Assembly (NCBI GenBank): GCA_964485695.1 | Contig: CAZAKZ010000079.1 | Coordinates: 1-26,010 of the forward strand | Direction: 5' to 3' | From: CAZAKZ01 sp964485695 | GTDB lineage: Bacteria; Planctomycetota; JAFGQW01 | Length of the DNA: 26,010 nucleotides | Shown here: positions 14,656 through 22,226 of the stretch, one piece after another | How positions within the stretch are numbered: position 1 is the stretch's first letter | Layout of the letters: each line of letters opens with the position of its first letter | Position numbers and translations under genes: made by a program | Notes under the pieces: generated by a model | The model's database searches: none | Told to the model about the DNA's origin: nothing | Seen by the model: the letters and a program-made list of their open reading frames with translations, nothing else

Positions 14656-15760
14656 ATCCGCTGAGGCCAGGCGCATTGGGGATCCGAATGTAGGCACCGG
14701 CGGCGCCACTGGAATTGAGAATCCCCTGAAATTTTCCGAAGATCAAGGGTGCGGACTGCGAGAAAAAGAACAGGCTGTCGGGCGCCAGGTCCACCATAGT
14801 CCCGCTCCCCAGAGCAATCCCCGGCCTCGCGCTGAAGGACGCCGCAGCCACGTACACCGCGCCCGCGCTTCCTGGCTCGCTGAAGGTGAGGGCCAGGCGC
14901 TTGCCGGGCGACGGATCGCCCACGGCAATGACGTTTCGGGATCCGTAGACCACGGCATCCTGGAGACCCCTGAGCCGGGCCAGGGACACCACCACGCCGT
15001 TCCGGTCCACGGTGTAGACCCCGTCGGCATTGGCCGTGCGGCCATAATTGCCGGCCACCACCCACAGGTCCCGGGTGCGGTCCACGGCCACGCCCACCAC
15101 CGTGGCGGGGAGCGTGACCAGAGTGGCCACGGCGCCGGATATTGGATCCACGGTGACAAGGTCCCTCCCGGAGCCGACCACCAGAAAGCCGGAGCGGGGA
15201 TCCGAGACGAAATCCGTGGGTCCGGGCACGCGGTAGGGACCGGCCAGCGTCGTGACGACTCCGGCGCGGGTGATGCGGAACACATTGTAGTCCCCCACGA
15301 GGTAGTCGCCCGTATCCACGTCCACCGCCACCACCCGACCCTTGCCCGTGCCGAAGCCGGCTGCGATGGTGGTGACCGAAAGGCCGGGATCGAGGCGGTG
15401 CAGCACGGACCCGCTCCCCTTGTTGCCGCCCGGCAGGAGAAAGCTCCCGTCCTGGTCGAGGGCGAACTTCTCGGACACCGGCACCTGGGCCAGGGTGAGG
15501 ACCACATTGCCGGGCGTGATGCGGGCCACGAAGCCGGTCCCGCTGGAGACCGCCAGGTCGCGGTTGTTGGGCGCCATGGCGAGGCCCTGGGGCTGGAATC
15601 CCAGCTTTTGGAAGGTGGTGACCGGAGACCCACCCGGCGCCGCCACCAGCACGGCGTTCTGGACCGTGGAGGGAAACACGTGGTAGCCGGCTGGAATCTG
15701 GGCGGACAGGCCGCTCGTGAGAACCAGGACTGTCAGGAAGGTGATCGCGACGCGTGTCAT
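14573..15760 (-). CDS. Secreted beta-propeller-like protein, gene B
   Basis: A 395-residue exported protein: signal peptide MTRVAITFLTVLVLTSGLSA (cleavage near SAQ), then six or so NHL/SMP-30-like repeats (GLAMAPNNRDLAVSSGTGFV, VVAVDVDTGDYLVGDY, DLVTVDPISGAVATLV, VGVAVDRTRDLWVV). A C-terminal module follows with PGIALGSGTMVDLAPDSLFF and AGAYIRIPNAPGLSGFRFFV, a type common at the end of secreted planctomycete proteins. AGGAGG stands five bases before ATG 15760. No catalytic residues can be assigned; a binding or scaffold role is possible. A second copy survives as 26 codons at 10408-10490, next to acylase A, so B and the acylase gene were adjacent in at least two copies. Confidence 0.85.
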   Translation of the reverse strand: MTRVAITFLTVLVLTSGLSAQIPAGYHVFPSTVQNAVLVAAPGGSPVTTFQKLGFQPQGLAMAPNNRDLAVSSGTGFVARITPGNVVLTLAQVPVSEKFALDQDGSFLLPGGNKGSGSVLHRLDPGLSVTTIAAGFGTGKGRVVAVDVDTGDYLVGDYNVFRITRAGVVTTLAGPYRVPGPTDFVSDPRSGFLVVGSGRDLVTVDPISGAVATLVTLPATVVGVAVDRTRDLWVVAGNYGRTANADGVYTVDRNGVVVSLARLRGLQDAVVYGSRNVIAVGDPSPGKRLALTFSEPGSAGAVYVAAASFSARPGIALGSGTMVDLAPDSLFFFSQSAPLIFGKFQGILNSSGAAGAYIRIPNAPGLSGFRFFVSFVTVASGKVKAVARTQGYTIL

Positions 15761-15846
15761 GGCATCCTCCTCCTGGATGACGGGGTGCTTGAATCCGTGG
15801 GTGATCCTGCGGGCCATGCCCGAAACGTCGAAAACCCGAGAACAGT

Positions 15847-15875
15847 ATTGTACCCGGGAACTGAACGCATGGAAA
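15847..15875 (-). promoter_or_regulatory. Candidate promoter of gene B
   Basis: On the minus strand TTTCCA (15875-15870) and TACAAT (15852-15847) are 17 bases apart, about 85 bases upstream of gene B. The same 200-base divergent spacer must also serve the gene at 15961; no promoter for it stands out. Confidence 0.45.
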
Positions 15876-15960
15876 GGGGCCCCCACTTCACGGAGCACGC
15901 CTCCCGTGATAGAAAGGAGACGCGGTTCAACCTCACCGGGTCCGTTTCAGGAACGGGATC

Positions 15961-16680
15961 ATGGCTCTACAGTGCAAGAAATGCAGCGCCCCCATTGGCC
16001 GGAAAGCCATCGACCGGAAACGGCGTGTGGCACGATGTTCCGCCTGCGGAGCCTCGTTCAGTCTGAAGGCGGGGAAACGACAAGCAGGGGCCTTGAAAAA
16101 GCAACGGGTGAAGACTCGAGAGGAAGGCGACCGCCTCATACTCAGCCGGAGCTGGCGAACCAGGCGCAGGATTCATTTTACCATCCTTCTCCTTCTGTTC
16201 GGTCCCTTGTTCCCGATCTGTATCTTGTTCCAGATCATACCGGAGCCCGGAGCAGATGATGACTTTCTCCTTCTCCTCTTGTGGAGCTACGTGATCTCCC
16301 TTCTGGTCCTTGTACCGGTGTTCATCGCCTATCTCACGAGCAAGACCGTTTTGACCGTCAGTCCTCGCGGTATCCAGATCCACGACCGGAAGTGGCTCTG
16401 GCCCCGACGAATATGGGTTCCCACCGAAGACGTTGCCCAGGTATTCAGCGTCAAGCAAAAGCACAAGGTGGCGACTCGATACTACGACGAGAGGTCGTTT
16501 TATCGATACTACCTGTATTGTCAAAATAACTACGGTGACAGGGCCTTGCTCGTACCGCAGCTGGAGACGCGCAGCATGGCGCTCTACCTGGAACAGGCCG
16601 TCGAAAAGCACCTCGGCATCCAGGACCGCCCGGTCCGCGGCGAATTCAAGAATGACGTCTCGCGCCGGCCTCGGCAGTGA
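15961..16680 (+). CDS. Zinc-ribbon membrane protein of unknown function
   Basis: A 239-residue protein. It starts with a zinc ribbon (Cys5/Cys8 in CKKC, Cys26/Cys29 in CSAC), followed by a basic linker and two membrane segments (about 70-92, IHFTILLLLFGPLFPICILF; about 105-127, FLLLLLWSYVISLLVLVPVF). A cytoplasmic PH-like beta domain then follows (TSKTVLTVSPRGIQIHDRKW, VPTEDVAQVFSVKQ, ALLVPQLETRSMALYLEQAV). This layout, zinc ribbon plus two helices plus a PH-like domain, recurs in uncharacterised bacterial proteins. The basic loops suggest both termini are cytoplasmic. No enzyme motif is seen. It stands alone between divergent gene B and the next rightward pair. Confidence 0.8.
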   Translation: MALQCKKCSAPIGRKAIDRKRRVARCSACGASFSLKAGKRQAGALKKQRVKTREEGDRLILSRSWRTRRRIHFTILLLLFGPLFPICILFQIIPEPGADDDFLLLLLWSYVISLLVLVPVFIAYLTSKTVLTVSPRGIQIHDRKWLWPRRIWVPTEDVAQVFSVKQKHKVATRYYDERSFYRYYLYCQNNYGDRALLVPQLETRSMALYLEQAVEKHLGIQDRPVRGEFKNDVSRRPRQ

Positions 16681-16710
16681 GAACCGTGATTGAAAGGCCC
16701 GTTCTGCTCC

Positions 16711-16826
16711 AATCCGGGAGCATTCAGCCCTTCTCAAGGGCTTGAAAGAGCTCGGATGCACCCGATCCGGGCATTCAACCCTTTTCAGTGGGTCCGGCAA
16801 GTCCCTTCAAGTCTTCCGGCTTGCCC
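16711..16826. repeat. Two imperfect ~32-base repeats and inverted repeats after the zinc-ribbon gene
   Basis: aatccgggagcattcagccc (16711-16730) is echoed by gatccgggcattcaaccc (16764-16781), each followed by cttnncag/aag-type bases. The first holds the hairpin AGCCCTT-CTC-AAGGGCT (16726-16742); GGCAAG (16796-16801) can pair with a CTTGCC near 16823. It lacks a T-run but is placed to end transcription of the gene at 15961. Confidence 0.45.
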
Positions 16827-16900
16827 GAAGCCCGGATCTTGACTACATGTTGGTTCTCTTCGAGTGATTGCGCCTGAGGACAGTTTCTGAGGAGGTGCAA

Positions 16901-17191
16901 ATGAAGTTATTCGTGCACGAGATCGGGCGTTACCGGATGCGGTGCCCGTTCGAGGACGCAGAGACCGCTCGGGAACTGTACAGCCAGAGCATTCCGCCCG
17001 CCCTGTACCGGGTGTTCAATATCAAGGACTTCGATGCCTCGACCTCGGATCTGCCGAAGATCAACGGCCTGGGCATCCAGTTCCGCAACCAGGCGCTAAC
17101 GGTATTTGCCGAGGGCACGGACATCCTGGTTCTCGACAAGGACGGCCTGAAAGAGGTGGCCGACCACATTCCCGATCCCCCGAAGGCGTGA
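16901..17191 (+). CDS. Small cytoplasmic protein of unknown function
   Basis: A 96-residue protein (MKLFVHEIGRYRMRCPFEDA...), with no signal peptide, membrane segment or cysteine pair. The C-terminal half alternates beta and loop (GLGIQFRNQALTVFAEGTDI, LVLDKDGLKEVADHI). GGAGGT lies four bases before the ATG, so the start is certain and the gene is very probably expressed. It ends five bases before the GTG start of the DUF1573 lipoprotein and is likely in one operon with it. No family recognised. Confidence 0.75.
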   Translation: MKLFVHEIGRYRMRCPFEDAETARELYSQSIPPALYRVFNIKDFDASTSDLPKINGLGIQFRNQALTVFAEGTDILVLDKDGLKEVADHIPDPPKA

Positions 17192-17195
17192 TCTT

Positions 17196-18833
17196 GTGAC
17201 GGCTCCCCGGCGGTCCGGACAGGGGCGGAAAACAGCGGCTTGTAGAAGCAGGCCTCATGCCTCAACCGGGAGTGCATGCGCGCGAATCGTACTGGCGTGC
17301 TTACTGATCCTGGCGTGCGCCTGCAGCGATTCCGGGGAGAGGTCACCGCAGGATGAGACCAGATCCCGGAATCCCGCTTCGTATCACGACAACGACGGCT
17401 CCGGTCCGATGACCGTGCACGCCGTGGCGGTCTACCATCTCCTCAAGGCCGGCGGCGACACCACGGCCTCGTTCAAGCGCATCCACGACGCCCTGACGGG
17501 CTCGGGGAAGAAGCTCACCCTGGGAAGCCTGGTCCGTTTCCTGTCGGCACGGAACATTCACTCCGAGGTGCGCCGGGAGACGCTCCCCGACCTGCTGGAT
17601 GCGAACGCACCGGCCCTGGTGCTGACCCGGGCGCAGTGCACCGTGAAGGACCCCCGGTCCGGCCGCCTTGGAATCTGCCTGGGCCGAAAGGCTGAGGGTG
17701 TCCTGTTTCTGGATCCCCGCACCGGGTTGCAGGTCTTCAAGGAGGCGGACCTGGCGGCACGCTTCCTCGGCGTCACCCTGCGCCTCGATCCCACCTCGAT
17801 CCCCAGGGCCCGGAACGCGCCCGACCTGGTGTGTCGAGAGACGGTGTGGAGTTACGGCGATATGCCTTCGGGCGCGATGATCCACCACGGCTTCCAGGTC
17901 ATAAACGCCGGCACCCGTCCCCTGAACATCACCCGGGTGGAGACGTCGTGCGGTTGCGCAGCGGCGGTGATGGGCAGGAAGGGCGAGGTCACTCCCGAGT
18001 TGATCCGTGCGGCCCGGCCCGAAAAGGACGACGTGCCCGACCGCCGCGTCCTGCAGGTCCGTGCGGCGGGGGTCATTCCTCCCGGTGAATCGATGTGGAT
18101 CAACGCCTACGTGAACACCTTGTACAAGGAGGGTGCGCGGCCCTTCCGCATCCTCCTCCGGAGCGACGATCCCGAGGAGCCCGAGGCCATGCTGGTCATG
18201 GCCGGGACCCTCACCCGGGTGTACGAGATCGAGCCCCTCACCCTCTGGTTCCGTGAGATCCGCTCGAGCCAGGGGGCCTCGGCCCACGTCTGGATCCGCC
18301 ACGCCCGGAAGAAGTCCTTCCGGCTCTCAAACCTGCGGACATCGTGCGATCTGTTGAAGGCGGCCGTGGATCCTGACCCACCCCGCGAAGCCCACCCCGC
18401 CGACGAAGGCTGGACCGGCCTCGAGGTCCGGATTCTGCCCGGCGCCCGCGTGGGCCGCTTCGCGGAGCGTATCGGCTTCCGGGCCGACGATCATCCCATG
18501 GAGATCCCGGTCGTCGGACTGGTCAAGGGCAACCTCGACGTCCATCCTCCCTACTTCAACTTCGGCCACGTGACCCTGGGGGAGGCAAAGACCGTGGAGG
18601 CCACGGTATCCTCGCGCCTCGGCGAGGCCCTGGGGATCCGGAAGGTGGAGGTGAGCCTCGACTTCATGCGCGCCCGGGTGGAGCCGGTGAAAAAGGGCGT
18701 GTTCCGCATTGTCCTGTGGACCGAACCGGGGTGGTACTCCCCCCATCTCAAAGGAACCGCCGTCCTCCACACCAACGATCCCCTGGAGCCGCAAAAGGAG
18801 GTGATCGTGTACGGTTTCCTGAAGCGGTCGTGA
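17196..18833 (+). CDS. DUF1573 lipoprotein with a degenerate C39-peptidase-like domain
   Basis: A 545-residue exported protein starting with GTG, five bases after the preceding stop. A long basic N-region is followed by a hydrophobic core and a lipobox (VLACLLILAC, Cys41, or Cys43), so it is probably lipid-anchored. Residues about 70-200 follow the C39-like pattern (VHAVAVYHLLKAGGD, TLGSLVRFLSARNIHSEV, GVLFLDPRTGLQVFKEADLA), but the catalytic Cys region is replaced and the His is not evident, so it should be inactive. From about 210 come three Ig-like DUF1573 units; the first has the signature VETSCGCAAAV, and later ones FRILLRSDDPEEPEAMLVMA and AVLHTNDPLEPQKEVIVYGF. DUF1573 domains are common in planctomycete and Bacteroidota envelopes. 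A binding or scaffold role is likely. Confidence 0.85.
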   Translation: MTAPRRSGQGRKTAACRSRPHASTGSACARIVLACLLILACACSDSGERSPQDETRSRNPASYHDNDGSGPMTVHAVAVYHLLKAGGDTTASFKRIHDALTGSGKKLTLGSLVRFLSARNIHSEVRRETLPDLLDANAPALVLTRAQCTVKDPRSGRLGICLGRKAEGVLFLDPRTGLQVFKEADLAARFLGVTLRLDPTSIPRARNAPDLVCRETVWSYGDMPSGAMIHHGFQVINAGTRPLNITRVETSCGCAAAVMGRKGEVTPELIRAARPEKDDVPDRRVLQVRAAGVIPPGESMWINAYVNTLYKEGARPFRILLRSDDPEEPEAMLVMAGTLTRVYEIEPLTLWFREIRSSQGASAHVWIRHARKKSFRLSNLRTSCDLLKAAVDPDPPREAHPADEGWTGLEVRILPGARVGRFAERIGFRADDHPMEIPVVGLVKGNLDVHPPYFNFGHVTLGEAKTVEATVSSRLGEALGIRKVEVSLDFMRARVEPVKKGVFRIVLWTEPGWYSPHLKGTAVLHTNDPLEPQKEVIVYGFLKRS

Positions 18834-18853
18834 CGGGCGGGCCGGGCTGGACC

Positions 18854-19501
18854 TCACGCCCCCCGCAGGCTTGCGAGCCACTCCATCCAGGCCTCCATGC
18901 CCACTCCGGACCGGGCCGAGAGTTCCAGCAGGGGCGCCCGGGAGTTGATGCGCGCCAGGTCCTCCCGGACGCGGCCCACGTCGAAGTCGAGGACGCCGAG
19001 GAGGTCGATCTTGGTGACCAGGATCACGTCGGCCGGCTGGAACAGGGTGGGATACTTGGCCACCTTGTCGTCGCCCTCCGGGATGCTGAGCAGGGCCACC
19101 CGGGCGTGCTCGCCCAGGTCGAAGCCGGCGGGGCACACCATGTTGCCCACGTTCTCGATGAAGAGAACCTCGAGGTCTTCGAGGTCCAGGCCCGCGATGC
19201 CCTCGGCCACCTGAGCGGCGGACAGGTGGCAGCCACGGCCCGTGTTGATCTGGATCACGCCTGCCGCACCGCCCGAAAGCCTCTCGGCGTCCCGGGTGGT
19301 CTGGAGGTCCCCGACCAGGATCCCGGCAGGATGTTCCGGACCGAGGCGCTCCAGGGTCTTCTCGAGGAGCGTGGTCTTGCCGCTGCCGGGCGCGCTGGTG
19401 AGGTTCAGGGCCGTCACATTGGCTGCATCCAGACGGGCCCGGTTCTCGGCGGCCGTCCGTTCGTTCTCTTTCAACACACTCTCAATGACCTTGATCTTCA
19501 A
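18854..19501 (-). CDS. hypB: Hydrogenase nickel incorporation GTPase HypB
   Basis: A 215-residue GTPase that, with HypA, delivers nickel to the [NiFe]-hydrogenase large subunit. Walker A is APGSGKTT (37-44); the G-domain metal site has Cys91-His92 (INTGRGCHLSA) and Cys123 (ENVGNMVCPAGFD); switch and base motifs include SIPEGDDKVAKYP and VTKIDLL. The N-terminal CxxCGC high-affinity nickel motif and any His-rich stretch are absent, which is common outside enterobacteria. The start is a TTG at 19501 with GGGAGG six bases upstream, lying inside hypA (20-base overlap). It is the last gene of the hyp operon and converges on the DUF1573 gene, 20 bases away. Confidence 0.97.
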   Translation of the reverse strand: MKIKVIESVLKENERTAAENRARLDAANVTALNLTSAPGSGKTTLLEKTLERLGPEHPAGILVGDLQTTRDAERLSGGAAGVIQINTGRGCHLSAAQVAEGIAGLDLEDLEVLFIENVGNMVCPAGFDLGEHARVALLSIPEGDDKVAKYPTLFQPADVILVTKIDLLGVLDFDVGRVREDLARINSRAPLLELSARSGVGMEAWMEWLASLRGA

Positions 19502-19862
19502 GGAGATCCTCCCTCTCTCTTTCAGGGCCGGAAAGCGTTTTCAGGACGATGTCCCGGCCTTCGACGATGTCCGGGTCGGCCCGGCCGCACGCATCACACT
19601 GAAAGCAGTCGATGTCGGGGACGAAATCGTGGCCGCACGACCGGCACCTGGCCTGCATCGGCACTTCCACCTGGCGCAGGACGGCCCCGGCGGCCGGAGT
19701 GTCCCGGCTCTCGGCCTGAAAGGCCAGGTCCAGGGCCTCCGGCACCACCTGCTGCAGGACACCCACCTCTACCTCGAGGACCTCGATGCGGGCGAGGTTG
19801 TTTTCCCTCGCCACGTCCAGGGCCTGTCGAACCAGGGCCGCGGCTATGGACAGCTCGTGCAT
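19482..19862 (-). CDS. hypA: Hydrogenase maturation nickel metallochaperone HypA
   Basis: A 126-residue metallochaperone. The N-terminus MHELSIAAALV carries the Met1-His2-Glu3 nickel site. The zinc domain has Cys73/Cys76 (CRSC) and Cys89/Cys92 (CDAC), with an extra Cys86. The start at 19862 is fixed by the MHE motif, though an ATG exists four codons earlier. The C-terminal tail (SGPEREREDLLEDQGH) is a little longer than usual and covers the hypB start. It follows hypE after eight bases. Complete and probably active. Confidence 0.96.
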   Translation of the reverse strand: MHELSIAAALVRQALDVARENNLARIEVLEVEVGVLQQVVPEALDLAFQAESRDTPAAGAVLRQVEVPMQARCRSCGHDFVPDIDCFQCDACGRADPDIVEGRDIVLKTLSGPEREREDLLEDQGH

Positions 19863-19870
19863 GAATGACC

Positions 19871-20890
19871 TCAACAGATCCGGGGAAGCGCCTCACCGTA
19901 GGGCCGCTGGAGGATACGGCGCCCGCCGATGCCTGTGATCACCTCGGCCAGAGGCGGAACCGCCCGGACCACACGGCCGATGCGGGCCGCCTGCCTGCCC
20001 TGGGCATGGGCACGGCACGCCTCGAGCACGCGGTCCCCTTCGCCTTGCTCCACCACCACCACGATCTTACCCTCGTTGGCCACCTCGAGCGGATCCAGCC
20101 CCAGGATCTCCGCCGCGTGCCGCACCGGAGCCGGGACGGGCAGGGCCGCTTCCTCGATCTCCACGCCGAGGCCCGTGTCCTCCACCAGGTCGGCCACCAC
20201 CCCGGCCACGCCGCCGCGGGTGGGGTCCCGGAGGAACTTCACGTTGCCTCCCGAGGCGAGCATGGCCTCCACGAGGCCGGCCAGGGGCGCGGCGTCGCTC
20301 TCGAGACGGCTCCGGAGGCCCAGGCTCTCCCGGGCCGCCATCACGGCCAGGCCGTGTTCCGCAACGGAACCCGTGATCAGGATCTCGTCCTCGGGCCGGA
20401 TCCGCCCCGGCTCGAGGCGCACGCCCCCGGGCACCTCCCCCAGGCCGGCCGTGGTGATGATGAGGCCGTCTCCCCGGCCGCGTTCCACCACCTTGGTATC
20501 GCCTGTGACCACCGGGGTGTCCGCTTCCTCGGCCGCCCGGGCAATGGACCTGAGAATCCGGTCCAGGACCTTGAAGGGCAGCCCTTCTTCCATGACCAGG
20601 GCCAGGCTGAGGTAGAGCGGCCGGGCCCCCATGACCGCCAGATCATTCACCGTTCCGCACACGGCCAGGCGTCCGATGTCCCCGCCCGGAAACTCCAGGG
20701 GCTGGACCACGAAGGAATCCGTGGTCATGCAGAGGCGCCCCTGTACCGGGGGCAACAGCGCGCTGTCGAGCAGGGGATCCAGGAGGTCGTTGCCGAGGCA
20801 AGGCAGCACGCGCTCGTCCAGGAGCCTCCGGGTCATCTCCCCGCCGCCGCCGTGGGCCAGCACCACCCGCTCGTCCGCTGTCGTCTTCAT
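19871..20890 (-). CDS. hypE: Hydrogenase maturation protein HypE
   Basis: A 339-residue protein of the PurM/SelD-type ATPase fold that dehydrates the carbamoyl group on its C-terminal cysteine to cyanide for the hydrogenase iron. It has HGGGGEMTRRLL at the N-terminus, VTGDTKVVERG, LRDPTRGGVAGV, and ends in the required PRIC with Cys339 last. AAGGA stands five bases before the start. It receives the carbamoyl group from HypF, which in this cluster is present only as its C-terminal domain. It follows hypD after 15 bases. All key residues are present. Confidence 0.97.
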   Translation of the reverse strand: MKTTADERVVLAHGGGGEMTRRLLDERVLPCLGNDLLDPLLDSALLPPVQGRLCMTTDSFVVQPLEFPGGDIGRLAVCGTVNDLAVMGARPLYLSLALVMEEGLPFKVLDRILRSIARAAEEADTPVVTGDTKVVERGRGDGLIITTAGLGEVPGGVRLEPGRIRPEDEILITGSVAEHGLAVMAARESLGLRSRLESDAAPLAGLVEAMLASGGNVKFLRDPTRGGVAGVVADLVEDTGLGVEIEEAALPVPAPVRHAAEILGLDPLEVANEGKIVVVVEQGEGDRVLEACRAHAQGRQAARIGRVVRAVPPLAEVITGIGGRRILQRPYGEALPRIC

Positions 20891-20905
20891 GTCATTCCTT
20901 CCGGA

Positions 20906-21979
20906 TCAATGCCCGCCGCCGTACCGGTACCACGCCGCACAGGTGCCTTCGCTGCTGACCATGCAGGGCCCCACGGGATGTTCGAACGTGCACGCCTCAC
21001 CGAAGAGCGTGCAGTCGCGCGGTTCCGCCACGCCCTGGATCACCTCCCCGCACCGGCAACCGGGTGGTTGGGTATCGTCTTCCGTCGCGAGATCGAAACG
21101 CTTCGCGGCATCGAAGCGCTCGTACCGACCGCGCAGTCCGAGGCCGCTCTCCGGGATCGTGCCCATGGCGCGCCACACTGCGTCCACGGGCTCGAACACC
21201 CGGTCCAGGCAGGCCAGCGCCTGGGGATTGCCCCCGGCGCGGACGGCCACGCCGTAGACGTTCTCGAGGCGCGGCGTCCCGACCGCGACCTGATTCACGA
21301 GGCCGAGGACAGCCAGGAGGAGCTGCTCGACCTCGAAGCCCGCCACCACGCAAGCCTTTCCATGCCGGTCTACAAGGTCCCGGTAGGCCTCGGAACCGAG
21401 GATGACGCTGACGTGGCCGGGCAGGAGAAATCCGTCCAGAGCCGTGTCGTCCCGGCCGACCAGGGCCCGGAGCGCGGGCATGACGCGCTTGTGGCCGTTC
21501 AGGATCGTGAAGTTCTTGAGACCCATGCGGTCCGCCTCCAGCACGGCCAGAGCCGCGGCCGGGGCCGTGGTCTCGAAGCCCACCGCCGCGAACACCACCT
21601 CCTCCCCGGGATGAGTCTCGGCGCGGCGCAGAGCTTCCTGGATGGAGTAGCACACCTCCACTCGCGCGCCCCGGGCGCGGTGGCTCTCCAAGCTGCCCCG
21701 GTTCCCCGGCACGCGCACCATGTCGCCGTACGTACAGATCGTCACGCCAGGCCGGGTCGACATCTCGAGGACCGCATCGATGTAGCCCTGGGAGGTCACG
21801 CACACCGGACACCCGGGACCGCTCACCAGGCGCACTTGAGGGGGAAGCACGGACCGGACGCCGCTGCGAAACAGCGACACCGTGTGGGTGCCGCACACCT
21901 CCATGAGGCGCACCGACTCCACGCTCTCACAAGCCCGGATTATGGCTTCAACGAGGTTCTTCGGATCGGAGGTCTTCAC
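20906..21979 (-). CDS. hypD: Hydrogenase maturation protein HypD
   Basis: A 357-residue iron-sulfur protein that, with HypC, assembles the Fe(CN)2CO unit. Signatures seen: MEVCGTHT (Cys29), GPGCPVC (Cys57, Cys60), YGDMVRVPG, FAAVGFETTAP and PGHVSVILG. A C-terminal [4Fe-4S] ligand set follows within CRCG...DCTLFGEAC...GPC...GTC. The start is taken as GTG 21979, where AGGAA lies seven bases upstream and homology begins; the ATG at 22078 would add 33 unrelated residues. It overlaps the end of hypC by 32 bases. The iron-sulfur region appears complete. Confidence 0.96.
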   Translation of the reverse strand: MKTSDPKNLVEAIIRACESVESVRLMEVCGTHTVSLFRSGVRSVLPPQVRLVSGPGCPVCVTSQGYIDAVLEMSTRPGVTICTYGDMVRVPGNRGSLESHRARGARVEVCYSIQEALRRAETHPGEEVVFAAVGFETTAPAAALAVLEADRMGLKNFTILNGHKRVMPALRALVGRDDTALDGFLLPGHVSVILGSEAYRDLVDRHGKACVVAGFEVEQLLLAVLGLVNQVAVGTPRLENVYGVAVRAGGNPQALACLDRVFEPVDAVWRAMGTIPESGLGLRGRYERFDAAKRFDLATEDDTQPPGCRCGEVIQGVAEPRDCTLFGEACTFEHPVGPCMVSSEGTCAAWYRYGGGH

Positions 21980-22226
21980 TTTGCTGTTCCTGGTCGGGCG
22001 CCATGCCCGCTTCCCGGAGATAGTTCCACGTCTCGAGGGCGTCCTCGGCCTCCAGCCGGGCAATGGCCACCCCGGCATGGACCAGAACCCAGTCCCCGGC
22101 TCTTGCCTCGGGCACCACGGCCAGGCTCACCTCGATGCGGGTGCCCTGGAAGTCCACGGTTCCCATGCGGCTCAGAGCATTGGAATCCCGCACGTCGAGG
22201 ATTCTACCGGGTACGGCAAGACACAT
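21948..22226 (-). CDS. hypC: Hydrogenase maturation chaperone HypC
   Basis: A 92-residue OB-fold chaperone that carries the iron unit from HypD to the hydrogenase large subunit. The essential N-terminal Met1-Cys2 (MCLAVPGRILD) is present, as is WVLVHAGVAIARL. The start at 22226 is fixed by MCLAVPG, with GGAG nine bases upstream. It overlaps the hypF end by 23 bases and the hypD start by 32. The C-terminal tail is somewhat extended. Which hydrogenase it serves cannot be told here. Confidence 0.96.
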   Translation of the reverse strand: MCLAVPGRILDVRDSNALSRMGTVDFQGTRIEVSLAVVPEARAGDWVLVHAGVAIARLEAEDALETWNYLREAGMAPDQEQQSEDLRSEEPR

